A stretch of 64,000 nucleotides of DNA from Atriophallophorus winterbourni. Lineage: Eukaryota > Platyhelminthes > Trematoda > Plagiorchiida > Microphallidae. Below the pieces are notes generated by a model that saw only the letters and a list, made by a program, of their open reading frames with translations, had not been told where the DNA came from and did no database searches. Position 1 is the stretch's first letter; each line of letters begins with the position of its first letter. Shown one piece after another: positions 24,478 to 36,210 of the stretch. The stretch spans positions 1-64,000 of the forward strand of contig JACCGJ010005545.1 of NCBI GenBank assembly GCA_013407085.1, read 5' to 3'. The translations under genes were made by a program, and so were the position numbers.

Positions 24478-26100
24478 GTCAATGGTTAATAGTTAATAGT
24501 ATATTACGGTACAAAAAGCTATGAGCTTAAAATATAACCATAGGATAGTCAGTACAGGGCGTCGGGGTGGAGTTCAGCGGGTTCGGCGTCAATTGCCAAA
24601 GTTCCGTAAAGGGTGGTGTTATGTATCATAACATTCAATACAGGGGGAGATGAATCGGCAAGGTTCCGTAAATTTATCTGGAAATGGTGAGGAAAATGGG
24701 TGCAGTTTCGAGAAGAAGAAAAAGCAAAAATCCATTAAACTTGTTGAGAAAAATAGAGATAAGCGTCAAGTTGCTTTTTAAAAATGGAGAGCGATGGGGA
24801 GGTTACGACAAAACTGGTATATCATTCCAAAAACGAGGGGTACGGACAGAAAAGAAAAAATACGGTAGTTCAACCGACTGAGCTGGTTGGTTTGCTTGAA
24901 ACATTGCCCCGGGTTCCGGAACTGGGGGCCATTAGAGCAGTCCATCGAACGGATGTTTGTTCTCCTTAAGAATCTGAAAAACCAGTATCAGATCCAATGT
25001 CGTTAATGAACATCAAGAACAGACGCGGACCGAGTACAGAGCCATGGGGTAATCCGCATTGTATTGAAAAACAATCGGAGAGCGATTGTCTGACGCGAAC
25101 GCGGAGTGTCCTGAACCGGAGGAATTCGGCTAACCAAGACAAAAGTGGGTTACCAATTCCAAGTAGGCCAAGTTTTTGCAGTAAAATAGCATGGTTAACA
25201 CGGTTAAAAGCTTTGGAGAAATCCAAGTATATAACGTCGACACCATGGCCCGCATCAACAGCCTTGGTCCAGCTGTCCTGCGCCAGAAGAAAGTTTGTTG
25301 TACAGGAGTGTACGCGGCGAACCCATGTTGTTCGATGGCGACAGCATTCGTGTTCTCCATAAAAGCCATCAAATCATCGGATACAATAGATTCGATTACG
25401 TTGGAAAGCACAGGGAGCAGAGTGAATGGGCGGTTATTCGCAGGATCACTGCGGTTTCCAACTTTATAGGTCGGGGTAATGATCCCCTGTTTCCAAACTT
25501 CGGGAAACATGAGGGTATCGAACAGACGTTGGAAGTACAGAGAAAGTGGATCACAAAGTTGCACAGCAACCGCACGCAATGCTTTTGGTGTAATCCGGTC
25601 TACTCCAGGTAATGAATTTTCACGGAGCTGCATGATCTTTTCATATACACGTTCAGCGAAAAGAGAAAATAACAGAGAAAAGAACAGTAGTAGAACACTT
25701 AGGATTTCCACAGGAACTATTCGATTTAACCGTGGACGGCTTTTACCGGTTGTTTTACACTCACCGGATTCGAGTATCCTTAGCGTTAGAACAAATTTTT
25801 GTTTTTGATTTAACAACAACCATGATGACAAAAACAGAATAAAAATAGAAATAGGTCACGCAGCGATGATATTCAACTTTCGCGCCAAAAGAAAAGGTGG
25901 TCGCATACCTTGATTGGTAACTGTGAAGAAGAAGGTGGATGATCCAGTACTGCATACCGCTTACGGCGTTTGAAGATAAAAAGATGACTGTGCAACAATT
26001 TACGGCTATTTGAACTCCGAAACGCGGCGTGGGCTTGGCGTGATTCAAAACATAAATAAAGCCAGCTAATCAACCACTGACGGTCATACTGCGTCACCAG
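24478..26100 (-). mobile_element. CR1-type LINE fragment B1, minus strand
   Basis: The longest frame (25,831-25,130) carries N-S-L-P-G-V-D-R-I-T-P-K-A-L, F-P-E-V-W-K-Q-G-I-I-T-P-T, N-R-P-F-T-L-L-P-V-L-S-N-V-I-E-S-I-V and E-Q-H-G-F. It continues in 25,226-24,966 with M-D-F-S-K-A-F-N-R-V-N-H, F-L-R-F-R-T-L-R-V-R-V, G-L-P-H-G-S-V-L-G-P-R-L-F and F-I-N-D-I-G. FADD and the thumb are deleted (junction near 24,960). A linker with K-R-R-K-R-Y lies near 26,000. The 3' tail at 24,478-24,520 reads as a degenerate TATTAACTATTAAC on the minus strand. Confidence 0.7.
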
Positions 26101-26104
26101 TCTA

Positions 26105-26195
26105 GAATCAGATCATGAACTAGTCTGTGCTAAGCTCTCGACGCGTTTAGGTTGGAAACGTAGAATGCTGCCAGACTTGGCAAACTCGACCTTTT
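26105..26195 (+). mobile_element. Short RTE-family fragment
   Basis: GATCATGAACTAGTCTGTGC and the following 70 bp align with 60,530-60,600 in the RTE copy R2 (D-H-x-L-V-C-A, the SDHxLV box that ends the endonuclease). Only about 90 bp remain between two minus-strand CR1 copies. Confidence 0.5.
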
Positions 26196-26394
26196 GCGCG
26201 GTACGTTCAACTTGGTTGTATTTCCCACGCTCCGATTAAATATTACGATTTTTTGCCGGTTCTATGAAATTGCAATCTATATTACGTTCATTACTAAAAT
26301 ATAAATATCTATTTCATATATCTACATTATGGCTCACATTACTTTCCCATGCTTGAAAGCTGGCTGTGGTAAGCATGTAGCCAAATAGTTCAAT

Positions 26395-27865
26395 AGTTCA
26401 ATAGTTTATTATGGTATAAAAAGCTAAGGGCTTGTACAAACCGCAGGATAGATTGATCGGTGGGTCTAAAAAGCACAGAGAGAAATTTTTGAGTTTCCAA
26501 GGCCATATAGCGGGCCTCATTCGCGTTTAGCCTGCACCATCAGTGGATTTTTGTGGCATTTGGACAGGTCGGGCGTCTGTAGTGGACCAAGAATATGTGA
26601 GTCTAGCACTACACACAAAATGGCAAAACTGGAAAGACACAGCTACCCACCACATCTTCCGGAACAGGGTCAGTTGAAACTGCGTGTATACGGACTTCCG
26701 ATACTGGGATCTGGAAGAGCAATGAAACTGGCAATGAGTTAGTGGGGCGTGACAAAAATGCAAATGGCACAGAAAAAGAACTTACCGTTGCCACGATCTA
26801 GTGAGTTTCGGAAAAATGCGGTAGGGTTTGTAAAAAAATGGAAATAGTGTTTACGGGGTACTTGTGTCTTGGGAGTGGGAGATTTCATGGAGATGAGAAC
26901 CGAGGAGACCTTTAAATGAACCGAAAAAAGCGGCCTCAAAAAGCGTGCCTGGGAGAGTGTTCCACTGACTGCAAACTCTCACTGAGAAAAAGCTGTGTCG
27001 ACATTCAAGCCTGCTCTGTTGAGCTCATGTCCTCGAAGATTAGTGCTTGGAGAGGGAACGAATAAAGAGTTGCATCTATGGGAGGGGTCAGTCAAGATCC
27101 GGTGTGTAAGTAACATGTCACCGCGGTGAAGACGGTAGGTAACGGAAAATACATCTAAACTGCGTAACCTTTCCTCGTAAGACATGTTGTGCATACTACG
27201 GACAAGGTGTCGCACGTCGCTGGGCTTTTTCGAGGAGGGACACGTCTTTGCATAGCCAAGGCTGCCAAGCCTGTACTGCGTACTCCAAGTTTGGATGGAT
27301 GTAGTCATTCAGCAGTGTCGGGAAGAGAAACCGGTCAAACCTGCCTAAAGCGCGGCGAAGTAAACCAATGCTGCGATTGGCTACTGCTGTGGCTCGTTCG
27401 CATTGCGTGGTGCAGCCGGGATCGTGCTGGATGATGATACCGAGATCATTTTCTTGTCGAACACTCTGAAGTACTGTTGAGCCCAAACTGTAAGCGACCG
27501 GATCTGAGTGTCGGATGGGGAGAACACTACACTTGGAGGTGTTAAATGGTGGATGATTCCTTAAAGACCAGCTGTGTAAACGATCTAAGTCATCTTGTAG
27601 GACGTGTGAATCCGTTGGCGATTTGAGTGAGCGCCAGATTTTGACATCGTCCGCAAATAGGAGGAACGGCGATTCAATGTTCTGGCCAATATCATTGATG
27701 AAAATGATGAAGAGTCGGGGACCAAGAACGGAGCCTTGCGGCAGACCGCACTTGATTGGGAAGCGGGCAGAATAGCAGTCACGCACACGAACACAGAGGG
27801 AGTGGTCTCGAAGAAAGTACTTCATCCATGACAATAAGGATGACCCAAAGGAATCTAATGTTGTA
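26395..27865 (-). mobile_element. CR1-type LINE fragment B2, minus strand
   Basis: A 230-codon frame (27,888-27,196) holds S-L-L-S-W-M-K-Y-F, G-L-P-Q-G-S-V-L-G-P-R-L-F, F-I-N-D-I-G, F-A-D-D-V-K-I-W (around 27,655), C-S-V-L-P, E-N-D-L-G-I-I-I, L-N-D-Y-I-H-P-N-L-E-Y-A-V-Q-A-W-Q-P and the start of the thumb. The tail continues in 27,308-26,979 (L-R-S-L-D-V-F-S, Y-R-L-H-R-G-D, L-R-G-H-E-L-N-R-A-G). The 3' UTR ends at 26,395 with, on the minus strand, AATAAACTATTGAACTATTG. It is 5'-truncated at about 27,865, where copy A2 begins on the other strand. Confidence 0.75.
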
Positions 27866-28303
27866 CCTGCAAGCGCTGGGCGCACCAAAAGTGCACTGGT
27901 ATATCACAAGGGCCATTACACCGTGCATGCAGCCCATACATGGTTCGAAGGGTTCTGCATGGAATGCAAAGAAGTTGCAAGGGAGGCTTATCGTAAGCAA
28001 GTTTCCCAGTTACTCGCAACACTGCAGGAACAAACCCAAAGATCTTACGCGCAAGTTGCGGCCTCACCCAAACCAATCTTGTGTTAACCGGCGGGTGTAC
28101 GAAAATCAGCAGAAGGAAATCGAGGAATAACTAAACAATGTTAGTCAATAAGAAGAGCCAGCCAGCTTAAAAGGTGCTGCGCTCACCAACAAGTAAGGAA
28201 ACCGAGCTGCGTCTCCGCAATTTAGCGACAATTAACTCGCAATTACCTTTAATCCGCAGCGAATTGCGAACTTTGCAAAAAAGGCGCTTTTCCTGAGAAA
28301 AGT

Positions 28304-28951
28304 ATGAAGACTAGGACCAGAAATATTCTGATCCAAAACGAGCAAGAGCTTTTTATACAAGAGGCTAAATCACGACGCAGTTTAGATCGCCAATGCGTGC
28401 AAAATTTATTGCGTCTAACAGACCTTAAGCCCAATTTCCAGATAGTTCGGGTACATAGAATCGGTCTGTACATGAAAGGAAATCAAGCAAGGCCAATCTT
28501 CGTCGAATTCAGAAGCTGGAGAGACAGAGACCTGTTTCATTCCAATAGCGACCAAATACATACCAATACAAATGGTTTGTATAGATTGGTGCCAGATAGC
28601 CGCCCAGTTTCAGAAAATTATTTTGCGTTCCAGCGTTCGGGTAGCAACATAGCAAAACCGAAGAGTAACCCAGATAAACGCCGATGGAATAACTCCGCAA
28701 CAGCGGATATTTCAATCAAGAATGCTCAAGTTCTGGTAGCAAATATAGGGGACGATTCTTGGCTAAGTTGTGATGCAGCAAACGAAAGCCTCGCTTCGTC
28801 TGCGCTGAACGCTGCTGCATTAAGAAACTCCACGCCACAAACTTCCAGCGACGTAGATTCTCCACACAGCACTAATGTGTTACCACATTTGGACATACCC
28901 AAAAACTTGGTAATATCTGGGATTCTGCGCCCGAAGTTTCTCCGAAATTAG
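28304..28951 (+). pseudogene. LINE A2 ORF1 fragment (RRM-like nucleic-acid-binding segment)
   Basis: A 215-codon open frame. Residues about 45-85 read F-Q-I-V-R-V-H-R-I-G-L-Y then R-P-I-F-V-E-F-R-S-W-R-D-R-D-L-F. This is the VxRxG..RPxxVxFxxxxxRD pattern of the RNA-binding domain in CR1/L1-type ORF1 proteins. The rest is Ser/Asn-rich with no other motif. The true ORF1 begins upstream (zinc finger at 27,868), separated by stops, so the ATG at 28,304 is internal. ORF2 follows after 20 bp. The closely spaced ORF1-ORF2 arrangement and the match to copy A1 argue that this is a transposon protein and not a host gene. Confidence 0.65.
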
Positions 28952-29190
28952 GCAGGGTACATCGAAATGCCGTGAGCATACTATACACAAATGCTTGGAG
29001 CGTGCGTAGTAAATGGCTGGAACTAATGCAGAAAGCCTCCAAAAGTAAATCTAAGATCCTAGGTATATCAGAGACCTGGCTTCAAGATATAGACATTATT
29101 CCAGTTGATCTTCTTTCGACATATACAGCCATCAGATCGGATAGAGCAGACGGTAGACGCGGAGGAGGAGCTATAATAATACTACAGCAT

Positions 29191-29430
29191 GGATGTGCAC
29201 GGATGTGCAATCGTCCAGCATTTCTGTGCTGTGCGGCTAACTGTGCTAAATTGATTGTCCACGGGTAGTGAGCTTCATGCTGAAACATACTGGAGTCTCA
29301 CTACCATCTTTATTCTCTATTTCTATCTGTCTAGGCCTTGGCAACCTGACAGTAATATCGCCCACATGCAGTCACTGACTGTGCGGCACTTGGCATGGAT
29401 CAGGCTTGTGCTTTCATACCATACCATATT
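29191..29430 (+). mobile_element. SINE-like element S1 inside LINE A2
   Basis: About 240 bp with all landmarks of the S family: GGATGTGCAATCGT start, GGTAGTGAG/CTCACTACC inverted repeat (29,266-29,308), GGCAACCTGACAGTA, GCACTTGGCATGGATCAGGC and the CTTGTGCTTTCATACCATACC tail. It splits the LINE endonuclease frame after G-G-G-A-I-I-I-L. The other family-A copy (16.96-17.01 kb) is continuous at this point. Confidence 0.85.
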
Positions 29431-30550
29431 AAATACCAAAACTCTGGCATCAAAATGGCCACCTTTGGCATCCAGCTGGTCGCGACAATCGTCACTGACG
29501 GTAAGCTCTCTTTTGCGTTAGGCTGCTTATACAGGGCACCCGGCGCTTCTGAGGAGGAGGACCAGGAACTTAGGGAACTTCTTACCAGGTTGCTCAGAAC
29601 TACCCCATGAGTCTATTTAATAGGTGACTTCAACCTACCGGGTACTGACTGGGACACTCAGACGACCTCTGATAGAATTTCCTAAGTATATCTCGATTGA
29701 ATGCACTCCAGTGCGCTTCATCAGCACGTAAGTGAGAAAACTAGGTACAGAGATAAACACTCACCATCTGCACTGGACCTACTTTTGTGTAAAGGTCCTA
29801 AGGATGTCCAAAACCTCTCTTACGACTCACCTTTGGGGAAAAGTGATCATGTCACCATAATGTTCCTGGCATTTCTCTGTTTTCATAAGCCACCAGTCAA
29901 ATACAGGCGTAATCTAAATCGAGTTGACTGGAATGCCGTACGGCTTTCAGCTTCACGATGTGACTGGTTCTCTGAAACCAATGACATCGAAAGTAAATGG
30001 TCAGTTATTAAGCGCAATATTGGAAGTCTTCAAGACCTTTATTGTCCTTTTCGACCTGTACGGCTAAAGAACAAGCCACCTTGGTGGATTCCTGCGGTGC
30101 GACGCAACATTATTAGGCGCGACAGACACTGGCGGAGATATACAGCCTTACTAACCTATAGAAATTGGTTGTGCTATAAGGCTTCGAGAAACAACACAGT
30201 TAAGCTACAACGGAGGCTTAAGCGAAGCTACGAAACTTACCTGGTGAAATCTGCTAACAAGAACCCTAAGAAGTATTTTAGTTATGTTCAGTCTAAGAGT
30301 AAGACAAGGGGGCACATAGGTACCCTAATATTAGACAATGGCGAGAAAGCCAAGTCTGACCCCGAAAAGGCAGCAGCTTTGCTGGATTATTTTCAAAGCA
30401 TACATAGAATGGATGGCGGGGATGCAATTCACGCAGTCTCAACTCTTAGTACGGAAATGCGTGCCTCTCTAAGCGTAGTAGTTTTTTGCACGGATGATGT
30501 CGCGTTTCCTAAAGAATCTAGACGGAAATAAATCCGCCTGACCTGACGAT

Positions 30551-31306
30551 GTGCATCCTAAAATTGTAAAGGAAATATCTAAAGTACTAGCAGAGCCTCT
30601 CTGTAGGTTATACAACGAATCGCTCTGCAAAGGCATCCTACCAGATGACTGGAAGAAAGTCATTGTCGTACCCATTCCAAAGGGAGGTTGCGCAAACATA
30701 ATTAAGAATTTCCGATCGGTAAGCTTGACTAGAGTTTTATGTAAAACCTTGGAGAGACTTATTAAGGATCGGTTGTGCAGCCATCTCGTGCACAATTCAT
30801 CATTAAACAGGGTTCAACATGGCTTTCGTAAAAGAAGGTCGTGTCTCTCGAATCTTTTATGCTTTTTAGATAGAGTTTCCAAGACACTGGATGAAGGTGG
30901 ACGGTTAGAGGTCTTTTACTTAGACTTTAGTAAGGCCTTCGACTCGGTTAGTCACAGGTTCCTAGAGATGAAGTTAGCGGCCAAAGGCATATCTGGTAAG
31001 CTTCACGACTGGATAACCAGTTTTCTTCGTGATAGATCCTTCCAGGTCCGTGTAGGCGATACTACCTCTGAATTCGCAACAATTACCAGTGGGGTCCCAC
31101 AAGGTTCAGTATTAGACCCAATACTCTTTCTGATCTTCATCGATGATCTGGCATCTCAGTTGTCATGTCCCTGCTACATGTTTGCTGATGATGTCAAATT
31201 CACCGGATCCAGTGATCACGGTGATTTGTTGAGAGATATTGAAAAGTTCATTAAATGGTCACAGTATTGGCATCTTCCTCTGAAGCAGTCGACAAAATTA
31301 CAGTAA
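30551..31306 (+). pseudogene. LINE A2 reverse transcriptase frame (partial)
   Basis: A 251-codon frame. Motifs in order: I-L-P-D-D-W-K-K (about residue 30), F-R-S-V-S-L-T-R-V-L-C-K-T-L-E, V-Q-H-G-F-R-K-R-R-S-C, F-Y-L-D-F-S-K-A-F-D-S-V, G-V-P-Q-G-S-V-L-D-P-I-L-F, F-I-D-D-L and F-A-D-D (31,181-31,192). All RT core boxes are intact. The thumb and tail continue in a second frame (31,255-31,545; V-R-P-H-L-E-Y-C-V-Q-A-W-S-P) and a third (31,701-31,928). The protein would prime reverse transcription of its own mRNA at nicked genomic DNA. The frameshift near 31,290 and upstream stops make it non-functional as it stands. Confidence 0.75.
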
Positions 31307-32079
31307 CTGCGAATAACGGTAGGATCGACTTTAAATCTATTCAGAGAGTTGAGGATTTGGGTATAGTCGTAACAGCAGACTTCAAATGGGCTGCACAACG
31401 AGCTAGAGTTGATCTCTTCAGGCTTAAATCCGTTCTGACATGTAGAACGCCGGAAGTGTTTATTCCCTTATATACGGCGAGTGTCAGACCGCATTTAGAA
31501 TACTGCGTGCAAGCCTGGAGTCCCTTCTTTCAAAGACACTACTAGAGAGACTCCAACGCCTGGCTACCAAAACGGTTGAAGGTATGCTTGGGAAACCCTA
31601 CGAAGAACTTCTAATTTCTTTATGTCTCCCTTCGGCGTCGGCGTCTACCGGGTGACCTAATAGAAACTTTCAAACTCCTGAAAGGCTTAGGCGACGAGGG
31701 TTGTCAAATCCTGTTCTCTCGAGCGATCAACCTTTCAACTATGGGACATACATTGAAGCTCGCGAAAACCACAGCCGTCTGAATCTTAGGCAACAAGTCT
31801 TCAGTGAAAGAGTGGTAAACTTCTGGAACAAGCTGCATGAGGAACTAATCGCTTGCACATCAGTAGGTGCATTCAAAAGGGGTTTAGATGCCTTGTGGCA
31901 TGAGCTTTTCCCAGACTTTTTTCCATGAATGTACAGGTCGCGTGTCAACAGAATTGTCCATTTTTTCATTTTAAATTTATATGGTCTTTACCACGATTTA
32001 AAAAACCCTGTTATATAATGCCTCGTTTTAAATGTCATGTTTTAAATGTACGCACCAATTTTCCATAGCTAACCTCTCA

Positions 32080-32318
32080 CCGGCTTGGTGAAGAGAAACC
32101 CTTTACGTTTTTCTCAGTCGCAGCTACAAATTCTGAGACCGAAGGACGGCCTGGAAAACATCGGACGTATAATCGCATACGACGAGGATGCCTGAGAAGG
32201 ATGAACCAACTTTGGCAATGGTGGGCGCTCATTTGAAACTTTCCACCGACAAATTCTGGACGCTCGATTTGCTTATTAACCATTTACAGTCCTGTGCCAA
32301 CTGAACTGAACTGAACTT
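32080..32318 (+). repeat. Short dispersed repeat with (ACTGA)n tail
   Basis: Begins TCACCGGCTTGGTGA, a perfect 5-bp hairpin, and ends CAACTGAACTGAACTGAAC. A shorter relative is at 20,026. It lies between the 3' end of LINE A2 and a truncated RTE copy. Its coding-like frame on the minus strand has no recognisable content. Confidence 0.4.
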
Positions 32319-34625
32319 AATGATCTCCTGGCTCTCAGGGAGTTTCAGGCCAATTGGAGTTTAATCTTTCTGGAGCCCCCCATGCCAGTATCGATTAACA
32401 ATGAAATAGGATACAAACCTCCCTAAAAACAGCCGCGTTGAATAGTTGTTGGCTGAACTCTCGTATAGCTCAAAACTGAGTTTTTGCGAATTCTTTCCAA
32501 CTAATTGACCAACGTCGGTTGCTTTTTGCTTATAGCATACATGGTTTGCCACAAAATCCTATTACACGTAAACTGGTTACCAGTTTGAGAACCGACAGGG
32601 GTAGTTGGTGGAGTTCTAAGGATACGAAAATGGAATCTGCGTCTGCTGTAGGCGATTTCAGAAACTTGTTCCAACTCATCAGACCTACTGACAGCGGGTG
32701 ACCAGGCATCAGTGGGTTGATGCGCGAAGCAAGTGGTTCAGCAGTTTTCAACATACACAGGCGCATGGAGCGATGGGTATAAAATTTGGAGGCACAGTTT
32801 AATTGATCTTTTGCACCCACTTATTTTGAGGATACAGACAACTGTACCCCATAGTCAATTTCTCTCGACGCTTTTACTCAATCGGAGATTTACAGTGTAC
32901 TCCGAGCCTCAAGCGCCGTAGGGCATGATGTGCAGATTTGCATCTGTATTAACGCGCGATGCTGATACCAAATGTATGCCTTGGTACCGTTGTTGTTCAA
33001 GGACGACAGTTGCGCTCTATTTTGCCAACTTCAAGCGCTGTTCCTCAACATATGTCCTGAAGAACGTGTTCCGATCCATTTGAGAGAGTCAGTAATTGCT
33101 CCGATTTTCAAAATGGGATAGTGCGATTCCTTTGAAAATCGTCTTATTATCAGTCTCATTTTAGTAGCTCATAAAATACTGGCCTCTATCTTGCTTCACC
33201 GGTTGAGTACCAAACGCTAAGAGAAAATACGCGAGGAACAAACTGTTTTGTGCCGGTTGGGGGTGTATAGATCACATCTTCACACTCCGTCAATTACCGA
33301 AGCAATGCCACGCGTTTCCTAGGTAAATGATCGTGGTGTTCATTGACATCCGAGCGGCAGTCGATTCAATTGATCGCGAATGTCTTAGGAACCGTCTGCT
33401 GAAACATGAAGTCCCCGAGAAGTATATTTGGATCTTGACAGCATTATATTACCAAACCTCACACAGAGTTCTAGCGTACGGACAGTTATCGTCCTCGTTC
33501 AATATCTCCAGCGGGGTGCGGTTTGGGCTGCCTTATGTCGCCGCTCCTTTTTAACTGCGCAACCGACGATGTCTTTAGAAAAGCTTTAGCTGGCCTAATC
33601 GGTGCAGGTGTTGAAATTCTGCCAGGCGAGAGCGCTACCGATCTAGATTATGCGGATAACATCGCACTTCTGGGAGATGACCCTCATTTAATGCAACAAG
33701 CCCTGCACCGCCTGGCACTTGAAGCTTTATGGTATGCGATGTGTTTTGCGCCTAAAAAGTGTAAAACATTTACCCAGGACTGGAGCGGCACTCTTCCAAA
33801 TCTGAATATGTGTGATATCAATCGAACTAGTCGACAGCTTAGTTTACATCGGCAGTTGTATCTCTGTTGGTGGTTGTGTCGAGGACGAGATCTCACGACT
33901 TGTACGCAAAGGTGTAGCGTTTTCTAAACTTCGCCATTTGTGGCGTCGACGCGATGTTTCACTCCATACTAAAGGCCGAGTGTACAGCGCAGTCGTGCGT
34001 GGTACAATAATTTATGGCCGCGAAACCTGGCCTATCCGAATGGAAGATATCAGTCGGTTTTCTGTTTTTGCCATTTGTTACCTGCGTAGGATTGCTCGCA
34101 TTCGGTGACAGCGTCTCGTTACAAATATAGATGTTTGTAAGCGATTGGTAGGACCAAAATGCCACAGACTAAGGGAAATACTGATGCCTGCACGTTTGCG
34201 ATGATTGTGACATGTTTTAAGAAAGCCTTATCACCGTTTACCTTCACGCGCCTTTTAGCAGAGCTTGCTAAATCTAGGAGAAATGACCGGGTGGCGGGTT
34301 GGGATGAAGAAACTCACCGTAACGCTAGGCTAAGATTGGCGTATTCGTTTTCCTGGGAGGGGCTAAAAAGATTCATCTAATAGTTTGCTGGAAACTGAAG
34401 TCAGTCTCTCTATTGCATATTATGTGTGTCATAATTTTTTCGTGATATTACTATTATTACATTTGATACAAAAAAGAATGAAAAACGAAAAATCACAAAG
34501 TCGCATACAGTGAAACTACTAAAACTAAATGTTTTTTGCGCATTTGCTCATCTGCTTTTCCTACTTTATGTTGCTTGGCACTTTGTCTGGCACCAGACTT
34601 GTGCTTCATGATGATGATGATGATG
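32315..34625 (+). mobile_element. RTE-type LINE R1, 5'-truncated, with (ATG)n tail
   Basis: Starts with the same linker as copy R2 (TTAATGATCTCCTGGC at 32,317 versus TTAACGATCTCCCGG at 60,617), so the endonuclease is missing. RT: V-F-I-D-I-R-A-A-V-D-S-I-D-R-E (33,330), L-S-S-S-F-N-I-S-S-G-V-R, L-L-F-N-C-A-T-D-D-V and a mutated Y-A-D-N (33,650). C-terminal: V-R-K-G-V-A-F-S-K-L and R-L-L-A-E-L. The 3' UTR (34,420-34,600) matches that of R2 and ends in ATGATGATGATGATG (34,608-34,624), the short tandem tail typical of RTE elements. Several frameshifts. Confidence 0.75.
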
Positions 34626-35004
34626 ACCAAGTGTAATGAGCTGCGTATGAGAACACACTGGTTTGACGGCGAATTGTAGTTCCTTATATATCTCGGCATG
34701 GATAACCTGACAGAATCCTAGCCCATGTGCATTCTCTTCCTCATCATTATAATTATAAAACTGGTCACGAGCCAGAAAATGTTCCGAAATACAGGAAACA
34801 GGAAATCAGACACTCGAAATATGCGGTGCCTATGATAAACAGCTTTTTATAATTTTAGTTTTATAGTTATTTGTTTTTCATATAATATGATACGATGATG
34901 CAACATACAAATTATGACATACAATGAACTAAGTTGTCTCCGCTGACTTCGGTTTACATTTATATCGCGTGAGGCTTCAAACCACATTTTAGGCGGATCT
35001 TTTC
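34626..35004. other. No recognised feature
   Basis: AT-rich flank between the RTE tail and a SINE; nothing recognised. Confidence 0.3.
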
Positions 35005-35016
35005 AGTGCGCAATGT

Positions 35017-35256
35017 GTGTGTGTGAAAGCACAAGCCTGATCCAGGCAAAGTGCCGCACAGTCAGAGACTGCACATGGGCTGAGATACTGTCAGGTTGCC
35101 CAGGCCTAGACAGATATGACAAAACAGAAAGAAAATAGAAATGGTAGTGAGACTCCAGCGTATTTCAGCATGGAGCTCACAACCGCTGGCCACTCAATTT
35201 AGCACGATGTTAGCCGCACAGCACAGAAATACTGCACGATTGCACATCCGTGCAGT
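35017..35256 (-). mobile_element. SINE-like element S2 with perfect 12-bp TSD
   Basis: Minus-strand copy, 240 bp, complete from the 5' GCACGGATGTGC end (near 35,250) to a (CA)n tail (35,017-35,024). It is flanked by identical AGTGCGCAATGT at 35,005-35,016 and 35,257-35,268, which fixes both element ends and shows retroposition. Confidence 0.9.
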
Positions 35257-35433
35257 AGTGCGCAATGTCATGATTGGCTACTCGGTTTTTCTCATAACTT
35301 CTACCAGGCTCTACGAATAAGGCACTTCATGATAAGCCTCAAGGAGGCGTTCTTGAAACATCCCACTGCCATAACAATCAAAGCAGTTTCAACCATTCTT
35401 TCAGTTCATGTTTGTTTGGTTTTACTACCGTTG

Positions 35434-35690
35434 TATGCATGTATGTATGTATGTATGTATGCATGAAAGCACGAGCTTGATCCAGGCAAAGTGCCGCCAA
35501 GTCATAGACTTGACGTGGGCTGATATATTTCCATGTTGCCCAGACCTATATAGATAATAGAATCTAAAATAGAAACGGCAGATAGACTCCAGCGTGTTTT
35601 TGCGTGAAGATCACTGCCAGTGGCGATTCAATTTAACACGGCGTTAGGTGCACAGCACAAAAGTGCTGCACGATCGCACCTCCGTGCACA
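35434..35690 (-). mobile_element. SINE-like element S3 with (ATAC)n tail
   Basis: Minus-strand copy whose tail has expanded to GTATGTATGTATGTAT (35,438-35,461). Body landmarks are present: CACGAGCTTGATCCAGGC, GTTGCCCAGACC and the inverted-repeat region at 35,590-35,632. Confidence 0.8.
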
Positions 35691-35704
35691 TTACCCATCG
35701 TAAG

Positions 35705-35930
35705 ACTTATACATTGTGTGCTGTGTGGCATACACCATGCTAAATTGATTGGCCACCGGTAGTGAGCTGCATGCTGAAACACGCTGGAGTCCCACTACCA
35801 TTTCTATTTTCTTTCTCATATCTGTCTAGGCCTTGGCAACCTGACAGTATCTTAGCCCACGTTCAATCTCTTACTGTACGGCACTTTGCCTGGATCAGGC
35901 TTGTGCTTTCATACATCATACAAACACGAT
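35705..35930 (+). mobile_element. SINE-like element S4
   Basis: Plus-strand copy lacking the first ~25 bp. GGTAGTGAG at 35,758 and a mutated C-CCACTACC partner, GGCAACCTGACAGTATC, GCACTTTGCCTGGATCAGGC, tail CATACATCATAC. Confidence 0.85.
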
Positions 35931-35958
35931 GCTGCCACCGTATATAAACAATCCTTCA

Positions 35959-36210
35959 CACGGATGCACAGATGTGCAAGCGTGCAACACTTCTATGTTG
36001 TACAGCTAACACGGTGCTAAAATATTTGCCACCGGTAGTAAGCTGCATGCGAATACACGCTGGAGTCTCGCTGCCATTGCTTTTGTCCTTTCCAATATCT
36101 GTCTAGGCCTGGGCAACCTGACAGTATTATAACCCACGTGCAGTTCTCGATTGTGCGGCACTTTGCCTAGATCAGGCTTGTGATTTCATACATACATACA
36201 TCATTTATAG
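35959..36210 (+). mobile_element. SINE-like element S5
   Basis: Plus-strand copy, complete, starting CACGGATGCACAGATGTGC and ending CATACATACATACATC. The inverted repeat is eroded (GGTAGTAAG / CTCGCTGCC). Confidence 0.85.

Larger units (their letters stand above)
27858..32050 (+). mobile_element. CR1-type LINE A2, best preserved LINE in the window
   Basis: In order: a PHD-like ORF1 finger (C-K-R-W-A-H-Q-K-C at 27,868, then M-E-C after one frameshift near 27,912); the ORF1 frame 28,304-28,951; an APE-type endonuclease (A-W-S-V-R-S-K at 28,990, S-E-T-W-L-Q near 29,070, G-G-G-A near 29,165, L-I-G-D-F-N at 29,618, D-L-L-L near 29,780); the RT (30,551-31,306) with FADD; and the C-terminal part to 31,928. 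A SINE at 29,191-29,430 splits the endonuclease. The 3' UTR has a repeated TTTTAAATGT near 32,020-32,048. About five stops or shifts break ORF2. Expressed activity is unlikely. The 5' end is cut inside the zinc finger by B2. Confidence 0.8.
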
